In this document: piece by piece, positions 1 through 8,499 of the stretch
Layout: each line of letters opens with the position of its first letter
Position numbering within the stretch: the stretch's first letter is position 1
Origin: an uncultured Bacteroidia bacterium
GTDB taxonomy: Bacteria > Bacteroidota > Bacteroidia > Bacteroidales > CAJPTX01
Direction: 5' to 3'
DNA length: 64,000 nucleotides
Assembly (NCBI GenBank): GCA_947252645.1
Contig: CAMXWF010000008.1
Coordinates: 1 to 64,000 of the forward strand
The notes under the pieces: model-generated
Told to the model about the DNA's origin: nothing
What the model saw: the letters and a program-made list of their open reading frames with translations, nothing else
The model's database searches: none
Position numbers and translations under genes: made by a program

Positions 1-2
1 AA

Positions 3-155
3 GGCCAGGACGAGCAGAACCAGGATAAGCAGCAGGGGCAAAACCAGCAGCAAGGCCAGGACGAGCAGAACCAGGATAAGCAGCAGGGGCAAAACCAGCA
101 GCAAGGTCAGGATAAGCAGAACCAGGATAAGCAGCAGGGGCAAAACCAGCAGCCG
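3..155 (+). repeat. 51-bp tandem repeat, three copies, inside batC
   Basis: Units are 3-53, 54-104 and 105-155. Units 1 and 2 are identical base for base. Unit 3 differs at a few positions (for example GAG to AAG, and the last codon CAA to CCG). The unit is 17 codons, so changes in copy number keep the frame. The bases before position 3 match the end of a unit, so the array probably continues upstream of the window. Confidence 0.95.
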
Positions 156-299
156 GGGCAGGCCGGGCAGATGACCCAGGCCCAGGCGGCGCAATTGCTG
201 CAAGCCCTTGAGCGCCAAGGGGCGGCCAGGCAGGGCGAGCTCAAAAAAGCCCTGACCAAGAAGCCAGGCAAGCCGGCCAAGACACAGAAGGATTGGTAG
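3..299 (+). CDS. batC: BatC (C-terminal part), aerotolerance-operon TPR protein; 5' end outside window
   Basis: Open from the window edge to TAG at 297-299 (99 codons). It reads as three tandem copies of a 17-residue Gln/Asn/Asp-rich unit, GQDEQNQDKQQGQNQQQ, then a helical tail containing MTQAQAAQLLQALERQ and a Lys-rich end. BatC proteins of Bacteroidota are periplasmic TPR proteins that end in a Gln-rich linker and a short helix of this kind, and batD and batE follow directly, so the assignment rests on the tail plus synteny. The TPR part is outside the window. The first two repeat units are identical at the DNA level, so the linker length may vary between strains. The exact role of Bat proteins is unsettled; they are linked to stress and aerotolerance. 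Confidence 0.72.
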   Translation, partial: GQDEQNQDKQQGQNQQQGQDEQNQDKQQGQNQQQGQDKQNQDKQQGQNQQPGQAGQMTQAQAAQLLQALERQGAARQGELKKALTKKPGKPAKTQKDW

Positions 300-314
300 C
301 GTGTGCGTGTACTG

Positions 315-345
315 TTTGCAAATGGGTGGCATCGCATTACCTTTG
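315..345 (+). promoter_or_regulatory. Bacteroidota housekeeping promoter upstream of batD
   Basis: TTTG at 315-318 and TACCTTTG at 338-345 are separated by 19 bp, matching the phylum's -33 (TTTG) and -7 (TAnnTTTG) boxes with their usual spacing. Transcription would start near 352, giving a leader of about 200 nt before the ATG at 561. batD and batE can therefore be transcribed apart from batC. Confidence 0.7.
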
Positions 346-560
346 AGGTAGCCCTGTGGTAATTCTAAAACCATATCGTTTGTGAGCTGTTCCTGTATGG
401 CGTGCGGGTGTTCTTCTGGGCAGTGTGGTGGTATCGCGTAGGAAGAAGACGTTTGTTGCCTGGAGTCTGGCCGGGCGGGATGCTACTACAGTCCATGGGG
501 CCATGGACTTGTGTGATGGTGCTGATGTTGTACGGAAGATGGAGGGAGTATAGCTTGAGC

Positions 561-2459
561 ATGAGCGAGAGAAGCGAGAGGCCGAGCGTGGGGCGTTTGC
601 GGCTCTGCGGTGTGGGTAGGCTATGGATGGTAGTGCTATTCGGGTGGTTTCTGGGGCTTCATGGGGTGGTGGCGCAGCACGTGGAGGTTTCAGCGCCGGA
701 TGTGGTGCGCGCAGGGGAACGCTTCCAGGTGTCGTACACGGTGGATGCCAAGCCCGAGGATCTGCAGGTGGGCGAGTGGGGGACATTGCAGGTGCTTATG
801 GGGCCTTCGGTAGGTTACAGCGCGTCCACGCAGATTATCAACGGGAAGATGAGCCAGTCGTATAGCTACACATACACCTATGTGTGCCGTGCGACCCAGC
901 CGGGCGATGTTCAGATCCCTGGTGCGGTGGCGGTAGTGGGCGGCCAGGAGTACCGGAGTGAACCGTTGCGCTTAACAGTGCTTGCCGCAAATAGCCCAGT
1001 GCCGCCCCGTGGGGGAGCGTCGGGGCGTAGTGCGGGCCAGCAGCCTGGGCAGTCCGAGGCCCAGGGGACGGAGAACCCAGATGATTTGCTGGTCGACGTG
1101 GAGCTTTCGCACCGCGAGGTTTACCAGGGCCAACCTATAGTTGCCACGCTCAAGCTCTACGCCCGCATAGGTCTGGTAGGTTTTGAGGATTTGCAGTTTC
1201 CGGACTTCAAGGGTTTCTGGGCCAAGGAGTTGCCCACGTCGAGCCAGGTGCGGTTTGTGCCCGATGTGCACAATGGTAAGCGCTATAATGTCGGTGTGCT
1301 GCGCCAGTTCCTGCTCTATCCGCAGCAGACGGGGAAGGTGGAGATCCCCCCCCTGCGTGCGAGCATCGAGTGTCGGGTGGAGGGCTCGCCACGTTCATTT
1401 TTCGATGAGTTCATGGGGACCTTCCGCACGGAAGTGCGGACCGTGGCGAGTAAGGTCAAGACCGTAACCGTAAAGCCCCTGCCCTCTGGGGCTCCCCACT
1501 CCTTCACGGGGGCAGTGGGGCAATTCACGCTCCGTGCAGCCATAGGCGACACAGTGCTTACCACGAACCAGGCAGTGAACTATACTGTGACCATCTCCGG
1601 GGTGGGGAACTTCCATCTTTTGGGCAACCCCGCCATAGAGTTTCCGAGCACCCTGGAGGTCTACGATCCTGTTCCCAAGGCCAATTACGCCATTAAGGGC
1701 AGCAACCAGCAGGGGCAGATTACCTATGATTATGTGATTATTCCCCGGGCACCAGGCAAAATCGAGGTGCCGGCCTATGAGTTTTCCTACTTTGATTTGG
1801 AGCAGGGGTGCTACAAGACAGTGCGCACGCCCAGTTACCATTTGCGGGTGATCCCCGATAGTACGGGGGCAGGGGGAGGGACCGTGGCTCGTGGTGTGAA
1901 CAAGGAAGACGTGCAATTCCTGGGCTCTGACATCCGCCACATCAATTCCACAGTCCCCGTGCTGCTCTCCTCCAGCGGTTCATTTTTGGCCAGTAGTTTC
2001 TTTTGGATATGGGTGCTACTGGCGATGGTGCTGTTTTTCGTAAGCTACCTCTACCTTCGTCAGCGTCAGATTTTGTCGCGGGACGTCACGCTAGCTCGTG
2101 ATCGGCGCGCCCTGCGGATGGTCAACCGACGTTTGCGCCGCGCCAAGCAGCTTCTTGAGACGCACGATGAGCAATTCTTTCAGCAGCTGCTGCAGGCCCT
2201 CTGGGGGTATCTGGGCGACAAGCTCCACCTGGAGACCGCCGATATGTCGTCCACATCGATTACCGAGCAATTGCACTCCAGGGGCGTGCCAGACGATCTG
2301 GTAGCGCAGCTACACGACGTGATAGCCGACTGCGAGTTTGCGCAGTACGCCCCCAGTGCCTACCAGGGGAAGCCTGATCTGCTCTACGAAAAGACCTCGG
2401 CTGCCATCGTGCAGCTCGATAGCTGGCTCAATAAATTCAAGTCGGGAGGAAAGGCCTAA
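561..2459 (+). CDS. batD: BatD, BatABCDE operon membrane protein
   Basis: A 632-residue protein with a signal peptide (hydrophobic core MVVLFGWFLGLHGVVAQ), a long beta-rich periplasmic part, one membrane segment at about 478-498 (FFWIWVLLAMVLFFVSYLYL) and a cytoplasmic helical tail. This is the BatD/oxygen-tolerance family layout. The frame is open upstream to a GTG at 402, but the ATG at 561 puts the signal peptide at the N terminus and lies after the promoter at 315-345, so it is preferred; about 50 extra residues from the GTG would not look like a signal sequence. The stop TAA overlaps the ATG of batE, so the two are translationally coupled. Bat proteins probably form a membrane-associated complex of VWA proteins; the biochemical function is unknown. 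Confidence 0.85.
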   Translation: MSERSERPSVGRLRLCGVGRLWMVVLFGWFLGLHGVVAQHVEVSAPDVVRAGERFQVSYTVDAKPEDLQVGEWGTLQVLMGPSVGYSASTQIINGKMSQSYSYTYTYVCRATQPGDVQIPGAVAVVGGQEYRSEPLRLTVLAANSPVPPRGGASGRSAGQQPGQSEAQGTENPDDLLVDVELSHREVYQGQPIVATLKLYARIGLVGFEDLQFPDFKGFWAKELPTSSQVRFVPDVHNGKRYNVGVLRQFLLYPQQTGKVEIPPLRASIECRVEGSPRSFFDEFMGTFRTEVRTVASKVKTVTVKPLPSGAPHSFTGAVGQFTLRAAIGDTVLTTNQAVNYTVTISGVGNFHLLGNPAIEFPSTLEVYDPVPKANYAIKGSNQQGQITYDYVIIPRAPGKIEVPAYEFSYFDLEQGCYKTVRTPSYHLRVIPDSTGAGGGTVARGVNKEDVQFLGSDIRHINSTVPVLLSSSGSFLASSFFWIWVLLAMVLFFVSYLYLRQRQILSRDVTLARDRRALRMVNRRLRRAKQLLETHDEQFFQQLLQALWGYLGDKLHLETADMSSTSITEQLHSRGVPDDLVAQLHDVIADCEFAQYAPSAYQGKPDLLYEKTSAAIVQLDSWLNKFKSGGKA

Positions 2460-3271
2460 TGGGTAAGCTAATCATGGGAGGCCATGCGGAGCTTCAGCGT
2501 GTACTGCTCCTGCTGGCCGTGGCGCTGTTTGGCTGCTATTACCAGCCAGCGTGCGCGAAGAGTGCAGAAAAGGAGCGATTGCAACGTTGCTACCAAGAGG
2601 CCAACGAGCTCTACGGGCGCGGCCAGTTCGACAGCGCGGCCAAATGCTACGAGCAAATCCTGTCGGCGGGCTACTATGCTGCGCCCCTCTACTATAACCT
2701 GGGCAATGCGTACTACCGTTTAAAAGACTACCCGCACGCTATCCTGAGCTACGAGCGGGCGCTGAAGGTGGAGCCGGGCATGGCCGATGCGAAGTTTAAC
2801 CTCCAGATGGCCAGGAACTTTACGGTGGACAAACTGCCCGTGGAGCAGGAGTCGCCTTTCCTAGCCTGGTTTAGGGGTCTACCGCGTATGTTGTCGGCTC
2901 GGGGGTGGGGGATGTTGGCCCTAGTAGCCTTGGTCTTGGTGCTGGGGGGTATTCTGGGGCTGCGCTACTTCATCCCTCGGCGCTACTGGTTGGCCTCAGG
3001 CGTAGGCGTGCTGGTGCTGCTGGTAGTGCTGGTAGTGGGCTTGTCGTTTTCCCAGCTGGAGTATCGTCGAGTGACCACGCAGCGGGCAGCTATCATCATG
3101 CAGTCGGTGGTATCGGTCAAGGGCGCACCCGACGCCCAGAGCAAGGATTTGTTCCTGCTACACGCCGGGGCCAAGGTGCAGCTCTTGGACCAGGTGGGCA
3201 ATTGGTGTCAGGTATCCATCCCCGATGGGAGCCAAGGGTGGCTTCCCTCGGACCTTCTAGAGAAGATATAA
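2459..3271 (+). CDS. batE: BatE, TPR and SH3-domain membrane protein
   Basis: 270 residues: N-terminal signal or anchor (LLLLAVALFGC), two or three TPR repeats at about 40-115 (motifs YYNLGNAYYRLKDYPHAI and SYERALKVEPG), two membrane helices at about 150-170 and 178-198, and a C-terminal bacterial SH3-like domain (about 205-270, ending WCQVSIPDGSQGWLPSDLL). The TPR-TM-TM-SH3 order is the BatE pattern. Its ATG overlaps the TAA of batD. A second ATG five codons in (2474) is possible. It likely acts with BatD at the cytoplasmic membrane facing the periplasm; the exact role is unknown. Confidence 0.85.
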   Translation: MGKLIMGGHAELQRVLLLLAVALFGCYYQPACAKSAEKERLQRCYQEANELYGRGQFDSAAKCYEQILSAGYYAAPLYYNLGNAYYRLKDYPHAILSYERALKVEPGMADAKFNLQMARNFTVDKLPVEQESPFLAWFRGLPRMLSARGWGMLALVALVLVLGGILGLRYFIPRRYWLASGVGVLVLLVVLVVGLSFSQLEYRRVTTQRAAIIMQSVVSVKGAPDAQSKDLFLLHAGAKVQLLDQVGNWCQVSIPDGSQGWLPSDLLEKI

Positions 3272-3385
3272 CCGACACGTGGGTTTGTCTGCCTTTTCCC
3301 CAGTGGACTGGGCCTAGGAGGTGCGCCTGTGTAGTTGCGGAGGTTGGGTGCAGGGTGGCGTACGCAGCGCTGTGGACAAAAGGGT

Positions 3386-3393
3386 TAACTTTG
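3386..3393 (+). promoter_or_regulatory. -7 element (TAACTTTG) for the MutS-related gene
   Basis: TAACTTTG fits TAnnTTTG. A start near 3400 gives a leader of about 14 nt before the ATG at 3414. No good -33 box is seen. Confidence 0.5.
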
Positions 3394-3413
3394 TAGCTAT
3401 AGTCTAGGAGACG

Positions 3414-4829
3414 ATGGACCAACTAACCCTGCGCGCAGCGGTGCCCCAGGTGCTGGGTTTGCGCTATATATACGAGCACCTCCAAGTGCATTCGGGCCCT
3501 GGGCAGAAGGCCTTGGAGGCCATTAGCTGGCTTTCGGCCCCAGCTGCCATTCAAGCCGAGCTCGATGCAGTGGCACGTGTGCTGGCGCACTTGGCAGGCC
3601 CCACCCCCCTTCGGCTGGACTTAGTGCAGATGAGTCTCTGCCAAGTGCAGGACCTAGGGGGTACACTGGAGTTTTTGCGTTCGGGCACCGTGCGCGATGA
3701 CGTAGAGCTCTTTGAGGTCAAGTCGTTCATACTCCTAGCACTTCAGATTCGCGAGCTGCTGGAGTCGGTAGATTTTCCAGAGGTGCGTGTTCCCGATTTG
3801 ACCGCCCCGCTCGCCGAGCTTGACCCCGAGGGCAAGCGAATTCCGCAGTTTCATATCTACGATGAGTACTCCCCCGCGCTGCGCCAAGCCCGGCGCGAGC
3901 TTGTGATGCTTCAGCGGCAGCAGGCCAGTGACGATGCCCAGGAGGCTAAGCGCCTGGAGTGCCTATCGCTGGAGAATGAGGCCCGGAAGGCCTTGTGTCA
4001 ACGCTTGAAGCCCTACGTTGATAGTTTAGCCGAGGCGCAGCAGCAAGTGGGCCGCCTAGACCTCTTGTTGGCCAAGGCGTTACTAGCTCAGGATCTGCAT
4101 CTTTGCAAGCCGAGCCTCTCCAGCAGCGAGACTGAGCTTAAGGATTTGGTTCACCCAGAGATAGCCGATACCTTGGCGCGCAAGCACCAGGCTTTTCAGC
4201 CAGTGAGCGTAGCCCTTTATCCTGGTGTGACGTTGATCACAGGGGCGAACATGGCGGGCAAGAGCGTAGTGCTGCAGAGCGTGTCGTTAGCGCAGCACAT
4301 GCTGCAGTTTGGGCTTTACGTGGCGGCCAGTGCGGCCAAGATGGTGCCCGTGGAGCGGGTGATGACCTCATTTGGCGATGGTCAGAATCACCTTGAGGGC
4401 CTCTCCTCCTTTGGTAGCGAGATACTCCGCGTGGATGCCATCGCGCGGGCAGTACTGGGTGGACGTAAGCTCTTGGTACTCGTAGATGAGCTGGCTAGGA
4501 CAACAAACCCCATAGAGGGTCGAGCGATTGTGTGCGGCGTGGTGCATTTTCTACAAGAGCATAGTGTTATGGCCTTGGTCACCACGCACTATAGTGGGAT
4601 AGATGTGCCATGTCGGCGCTTGAAAGTCCGCGGTTTCCAGCACGATAGGGTCGAGGGAGCCCTGGGGATAGAATCCATAGGTCGTTACATAGATTACACG
4701 CTGGAGCCCGATGAGTCGGGGCAGGTGCCCCACGAGGGGCTACGCATTGCGCAGCTTCTCGGCCTGCACACCCAGCTATTGGAGGATTGCCAGTACTTCC
4801 TGGAGCATGACCATGCGGGCGAACGATAG
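3414..4829 (+). CDS. MutS-related ATPase, KamC-like (possible lysine 5,6-aminomutase reactivase subunit)
   Basis: 471 residues. The C-terminal half is a MutS-type ABC ATPase: Walker A TGANMAGKS (about 276-284) and a Walker B region LLVLVDELARTTNPIEG (about 353-369). The N-terminal half is helical and corresponds to the MutS lever/clamp region; the N-terminal mismatch-reading domains are absent, so it is unlikely to be a mismatch repair MutS. The ARTTNPIEG signature and the length match the MutS-like group that includes KamC, the ATPase that reactivates B12-dependent lysine 5,6-aminomutase in lysine fermenters. No lysine-fermentation or KamB gene is in the window, so KamC is an inference from similarity; MutS2-like or other MutS-related roles remain possible. 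Confidence 0.7.
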   Translation: MDQLTLRAAVPQVLGLRYIYEHLQVHSGPGQKALEAISWLSAPAAIQAELDAVARVLAHLAGPTPLRLDLVQMSLCQVQDLGGTLEFLRSGTVRDDVELFEVKSFILLALQIRELLESVDFPEVRVPDLTAPLAELDPEGKRIPQFHIYDEYSPALRQARRELVMLQRQQASDDAQEAKRLECLSLENEARKALCQRLKPYVDSLAEAQQQVGRLDLLLAKALLAQDLHLCKPSLSSSETELKDLVHPEIADTLARKHQAFQPVSVALYPGVTLITGANMAGKSVVLQSVSLAQHMLQFGLYVAASAAKMVPVERVMTSFGDGQNHLEGLSSFGSEILRVDAIARAVLGGRKLLVLVDELARTTNPIEGRAIVCGVVHFLQEHSVMALVTTHYSGIDVPCRRLKVRGFQHDRVEGALGIESIGRYIDYTLEPDESGQVPHEGLRIAQLLGLHTQLLEDCQYFLEHDHAGER

Positions 4830-4872
4830 CCGTAGCAATGCAACATGTTGGCCATTGTTTTTTCTTCGCTAT

Positions 4873-6456
4873 ATGAATAGCGACAAGATGCGCATGGTGT
4901 GGCCTTTAGCTGTGCCATTTGTTAGGGGAGTGCTTTTAGTTCTGCTGTCCTGCGTGGTCGTGGGGGCGCGGGGCCAGGGGGTAGCCCCGTTGCGAGGTGA
5001 CGGTAGCGAAGTAGCCCCCTACGAGCTCACCTCGGTGGGCCATCTGCTGTGGCTTCAGGCCCAGGTGGCGCAGGGGGCATTGCAGAGAGCGTACTTTATA
5101 CAGACCCAAGACATCGATTGCCGCGGCGTGGCGCTACAGCCCATAGGGGCTTCCTCGCATGAGTTCACTGGCCACTATGACGGTTTGGCGCACCAGATTG
5201 CAAATATCGCTATATCCAACGAGCACAATCAGTACGTGGGATTATTTGGGATATTAGGTGAAGGCGCCACGGTGCAGAATCTACACCTGACGGTGGATAG
5301 GATCACTGGGGGCGAGTTCGTGGGTGGATTAGCGGGCCAACTCATGGGAGGCTTGCTGCTCAACTGCTCGGTGCGTGCGGCGGGGCCTGGAGCCCCTGGT
5401 GTCACGGGAGACCGGCATGTAGGCGGGGCTATAGGGCGTTTGGTCAACGGTCGTCTGGTGGGGATCTACACGCACGTGCCCGTGCGCCTCACCGACCATG
5501 CCCGCGCAGCCGATGTTGGGGGGATGATAGGACATGCGGAGCAGAGCGATGGCGCGCTGGAGTCGAGCTACACGTTGGGGCCAGTCTACGCTCCAGCAGA
5601 CGCAGAGGGGGTGGGTGGGTTCATAGGTAGGCAAGCAGGGGGTGTTGCCCAGAGTCGCTTTTGGGATCTGTATGCGGCCGGTGCTGTGATCAATAGCTCA
5701 ACAGGCGCTATACGGCCTACGGGCGCATTTTTCGGCGTGGTAGAGGGGGCAAACCTAGAGCTGCGCAATTGCTACTATCAATCTACGCATCAAGGTCAAC
5801 CAGTGACTGATGGATACTTAGGGGGAAGCTACCAAGTGACCCCCCTAGACTCTACCACTTTTGTTTCAGGGGAGAAGATCGGGGGGTTAAATCTGGGCGC
5901 AGACTACAGTTTTGCTAGGGGGTATTACCCCTTCTTTGCCGCCATGTGGGGCCGTCTGAGCTACCGCATCGATGGGGACGGCCAGGCCTTTTTGACCACC
6001 TCCGAGGGGGAGTTTGTACCCGATGGTAGCTACTGGTTTATCGGCACAGTCCTCAACCTACATGTGACTCCACCCTCGACTGGGGTCTTGGAGGAGATCA
6101 AGTTTGGGCAGACCTATTTGGCGCCCTATTACCTTCCTTCGCATTGCGTAGTGAGGATGGGAGACAACACGCTTTACGCCAAGTTTGCCACGGCCACAGC
6201 AGCTGAGGGAGCCTATGGCCAGGCAGTTAGGGTATTTCCTAACCCTACCCGTGGGTATGTGCACCTCGAGATGCCGCCCATCTGGCGAGAATTTGCGCTC
6301 CATGGGCCTACGGGGCAGCTGGTACGCCAGGGCGATTGCCTTGGGGTGGGTACCTTGGTGATAGATCTCACCGGGTTACCCCCAGGGCTTTACACGCTTC
6401 GTCTGCAGGGGGCGGGCGCGATGCCGTACGTAACTAAGATTGTCTTGCAGCCATGA
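4873..6456 (+). CDS. GLUG-repeat surface protein with type IX secretion C-terminal sorting domain
   Basis: 527 residues from the ATG at 4873 (ATGs at 4888 and 4894 are also possible). Signal peptide (VLLVLLSCVVVGARGQG), then repeats of the GLUG type: VGLFGILGEGATVQNL, VGGLAGQLMGGLLLNCSV, VGGAIGRLVNG, VGGMIGHAEQSDGALES and VGGFIGRQAGG, predicting a beta-helix. The last 75 or so residues form a type IX sorting domain: VFPNPTRGYVHLEMP, then LHGPTGQLVRQGD, LTGLPPGLYTLRLQ and a Lys-Ile-Val-Leu end. Proteins of this design cross the outer membrane through the type IX system and are anchored by PorU. The 3' end overlaps the most upstream possible start of porE. The function beyond surface exposure is unknown. 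Confidence 0.8.
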   Translation: MNSDKMRMVWPLAVPFVRGVLLVLLSCVVVGARGQGVAPLRGDGSEVAPYELTSVGHLLWLQAQVAQGALQRAYFIQTQDIDCRGVALQPIGASSHEFTGHYDGLAHQIANIAISNEHNQYVGLFGILGEGATVQNLHLTVDRITGGEFVGGLAGQLMGGLLLNCSVRAAGPGAPGVTGDRHVGGAIGRLVNGRLVGIYTHVPVRLTDHARAADVGGMIGHAEQSDGALESSYTLGPVYAPADAEGVGGFIGRQAGGVAQSRFWDLYAAGAVINSSTGAIRPTGAFFGVVEGANLELRNCYYQSTHQGQPVTDGYLGGSYQVTPLDSTTFVSGEKIGGLNLGADYSFARGYYPFFAAMWGRLSYRIDGDGQAFLTTSEGEFVPDGSYWFIGTVLNLHVTPPSTGVLEEIKFGQTYLAPYYLPSHCVVRMGDNTLYAKFATATAAEGAYGQAVRVFPNPTRGYVHLEMPPIWREFALHGPTGQLVRQGDCLGVGTLVIDLTGLPPGLYTLRLQGAGAMPYVTKIVLQP

Positions 6457-6521
6457 GGGGAGCAAGCGCACTGTTCCATGCGGCGGTGTGCCGTGCGAAT
6501 TCCTTGGGCATTCGCGGGGCG

Positions 6522-8471
6522 ATGAGGAGCCTTTTGACGTGGGGTATAGCGCTGCTTGGTGCACTGTGGCTAGGAATTGTGGGTCTGCAGGCTCAGCCTG
6601 CCCGAGACTTTACCACGCGCAGCAAGCGCGCAATAGCCTGCTATAACGAAGCCCTGGCAGCGTACCGCCTACAGAATTATGGCCAAGCCCTCAACCTCCT
6701 TGCGAGAGCCCGCCGCTACGATAAGTCCTTTATCGAGAGCTACCTGCTCGAGGCCCAGACCCAAGAGGCAGCCGGTAACTACTTGGAGGCCTACCAGGCG
6801 AACATGCAAGCCTATAGTCTAGACAGCGCATTTTACGGGCCAACGCTGCTCGATGCTGGGCGTAATGCCCTCAAGGCAGGGCGCTACGATGAGGCTATTC
6901 TTGCGCTGCAGCGTTACCTGGCCCAGCGCGCCGTGCCGCCCTACCGCAAGCAGCAGGCCCAGCAGCAGTTGGCCAGTGCCCAGTTTGCTCGCTACGCATT
7001 GCTCCACCCAGTGAACATCCACCCTGAGCCGCTCCAAGGGCAGGTGAACACGGATTACGATGAGTATTTCCCTTCCCTGAGCGCGAACCATAGGACGCTT
7101 TCCTTTACGCGTCTACAGCCTCCAGCGCGCAATCCCCGTGAGCGTCGCCGCAGCTTCTTGCAGGAGGATCTTTTCATAGCCACCCGCCCATCGATCGACT
7201 CCAGCTGGCAGCATGTGGAGAGCTTAGGGGCACCGGTCAACACGGATGCCAATGAGGGGGCACAGAGCATTACGGCCGATGGTCGGGAGATGTACTTCAC
7301 AAAGTGCAAAGGGCGCTGCAATATTTACTACTCACGGCTGGAGCCCAACGGGCGTTGGGGGGCACCCGAGATGCTCCCTGCCCCCGCCAATCTTCCCGAG
7401 TCGAGTGATAAGCAGCCCTCCGTGGCCCCAGATGGGCGGATGCTCTACTTCACCAGCGACCGCTACGGTGGGTATGGAGGGTACGACATCTGGCAGGTGA
7501 GCCGCCAGCCCGATGGGCAGTGGGGCAAGCCGATGAATCTAGGGCCCACCATCAACACCCCGGGTGACGAGCAGACCCCTTTCATCCATTTTGATAATCG
7601 GACACTCTTTTTCTCGAGCAACTTCCACCCGGGGCTAGGCGACCAGGATCTTTTCATGTCGCGCCGTGAGGGGAGGCAGGGATGGAGTACCCCGAAGAAT
7701 CTGGGCTATCCCATCAATACCCCCATGACCGAGATGGGGCTCATCGTGGAGCCGCGGGCGCAGAATGCGCTCTATGCCACGGCGCGCGACCCGCGACAAG
7801 GGATGGACATCTACACCTTCCTGCTCCCCGACAGCCTACGCCCTACGGCAGTGGCCTACATCCATGCCCGTGCGTATGATGCCCAGACGCACAAGCCTCT
7901 GCAGGCCAGAACCCTGCTCCTCAAATTGCCCGAAGGCGACACGCTCATGCAGCCGATGGCCAATGCGCAAGGAGAGTTCGTGGTCTGCCTCCCCGTGGGG
8001 TCTAGCTATGGGCTTTTCTCGACCCATGAGGGCTATTTTGACAACTCAATCCATTTTGATCTCGATACCCTTGGCACGGCAGAGGCCACACAGGAGCTGG
8101 AGATAGCGCTGCACCGGATGGCACGAGGGTGCGTGGTGACGCTGCGTAATGTGTTTTTTGAGCACAACGTTGCGCGCCTCCAAGGGGCATCTGATGTGGA
8201 GCTCCTGCGGCTGGTGGCCACCATGCGCCAATACCCGGGCATGCGGATCTGCATTGAGGGTCACACCGACAATGTGGGTACGGATGATTACAACCTAGCG
8301 CTCTCGCGTCGTCGAGCCGAGAGCGTGAGGGACTTCTTGGTGGCCCACGGCATTGCTGCCGCGCGGATTGAGTGCAAGGGGTATGGGGCGAGTCGCCCTG
8401 CTGCAACCAATGCGACTGCGCAGGGTCGGGCGGCCAACCGCCGTACCGAGTGCAGGATACTCAGTCTCTAG
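6522..8471 (+). CDS. porE: PorE-like: TPR, PD40 propeller, CRD and OmpA-like domains (type IX secretion)
   Basis: About 649 residues. Order of domains: signal peptide (MRSLLTWGIALLGALWLGIVGLQAQ), TPRs (about 20-155), PD40/WD40-type beta-propeller (about 176-430; motifs YFTSDRYGGYGGYDIW and LFFSSNFHPGLGDQDLF), carboxypeptidase-regulatory-like beta-sandwich (about 443-526) and an OmpA/MotB peptidoglycan-binding domain (about 535-649; CIEGHTDNVGTDDYNLALS RRR). This four-domain order is that of Porphyromonas gingivalis PorE, which links the type IX core complex to the cell wall. The frame is open to an ATG at 6453 overlapping the upstream stop; I prefer 6522 for its clean signal peptide. Adjacency to a sorting-domain protein supports the role. 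A paralogous OmpA-propeller protein is the main alternative. Confidence 0.75.
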   Translation: MRSLLTWGIALLGALWLGIVGLQAQPARDFTTRSKRAIACYNEALAAYRLQNYGQALNLLARARRYDKSFIESYLLEAQTQEAAGNYLEAYQANMQAYSLDSAFYGPTLLDAGRNALKAGRYDEAILALQRYLAQRAVPPYRKQQAQQQLASAQFARYALLHPVNIHPEPLQGQVNTDYDEYFPSLSANHRTLSFTRLQPPARNPRERRRSFLQEDLFIATRPSIDSSWQHVESLGAPVNTDANEGAQSITADGREMYFTKCKGRCNIYYSRLEPNGRWGAPEMLPAPANLPESSDKQPSVAPDGRMLYFTSDRYGGYGGYDIWQVSRQPDGQWGKPMNLGPTINTPGDEQTPFIHFDNRTLFFSSNFHPGLGDQDLFMSRREGRQGWSTPKNLGYPINTPMTEMGLIVEPRAQNALYATARDPRQGMDIYTFLLPDSLRPTAVAYIHARAYDAQTHKPLQARTLLLKLPEGDTLMQPMANAQGEFVVCLPVGSSYGLFSTHEGYFDNSIHFDLDTLGTAEATQELEIALHRMARGCVVTLRNVFFEHNVARLQGASDVELLRLVATMRQYPGMRICIEGHTDNVGTDDYNLALSRRRAESVRDFLVAHGIAAARIECKGYGASRPAATNATAQGRAANRRTECRILSL

Positions 8472-8499
8472 TCGCCAGGCTTCGTGACCCATGTGGCCC

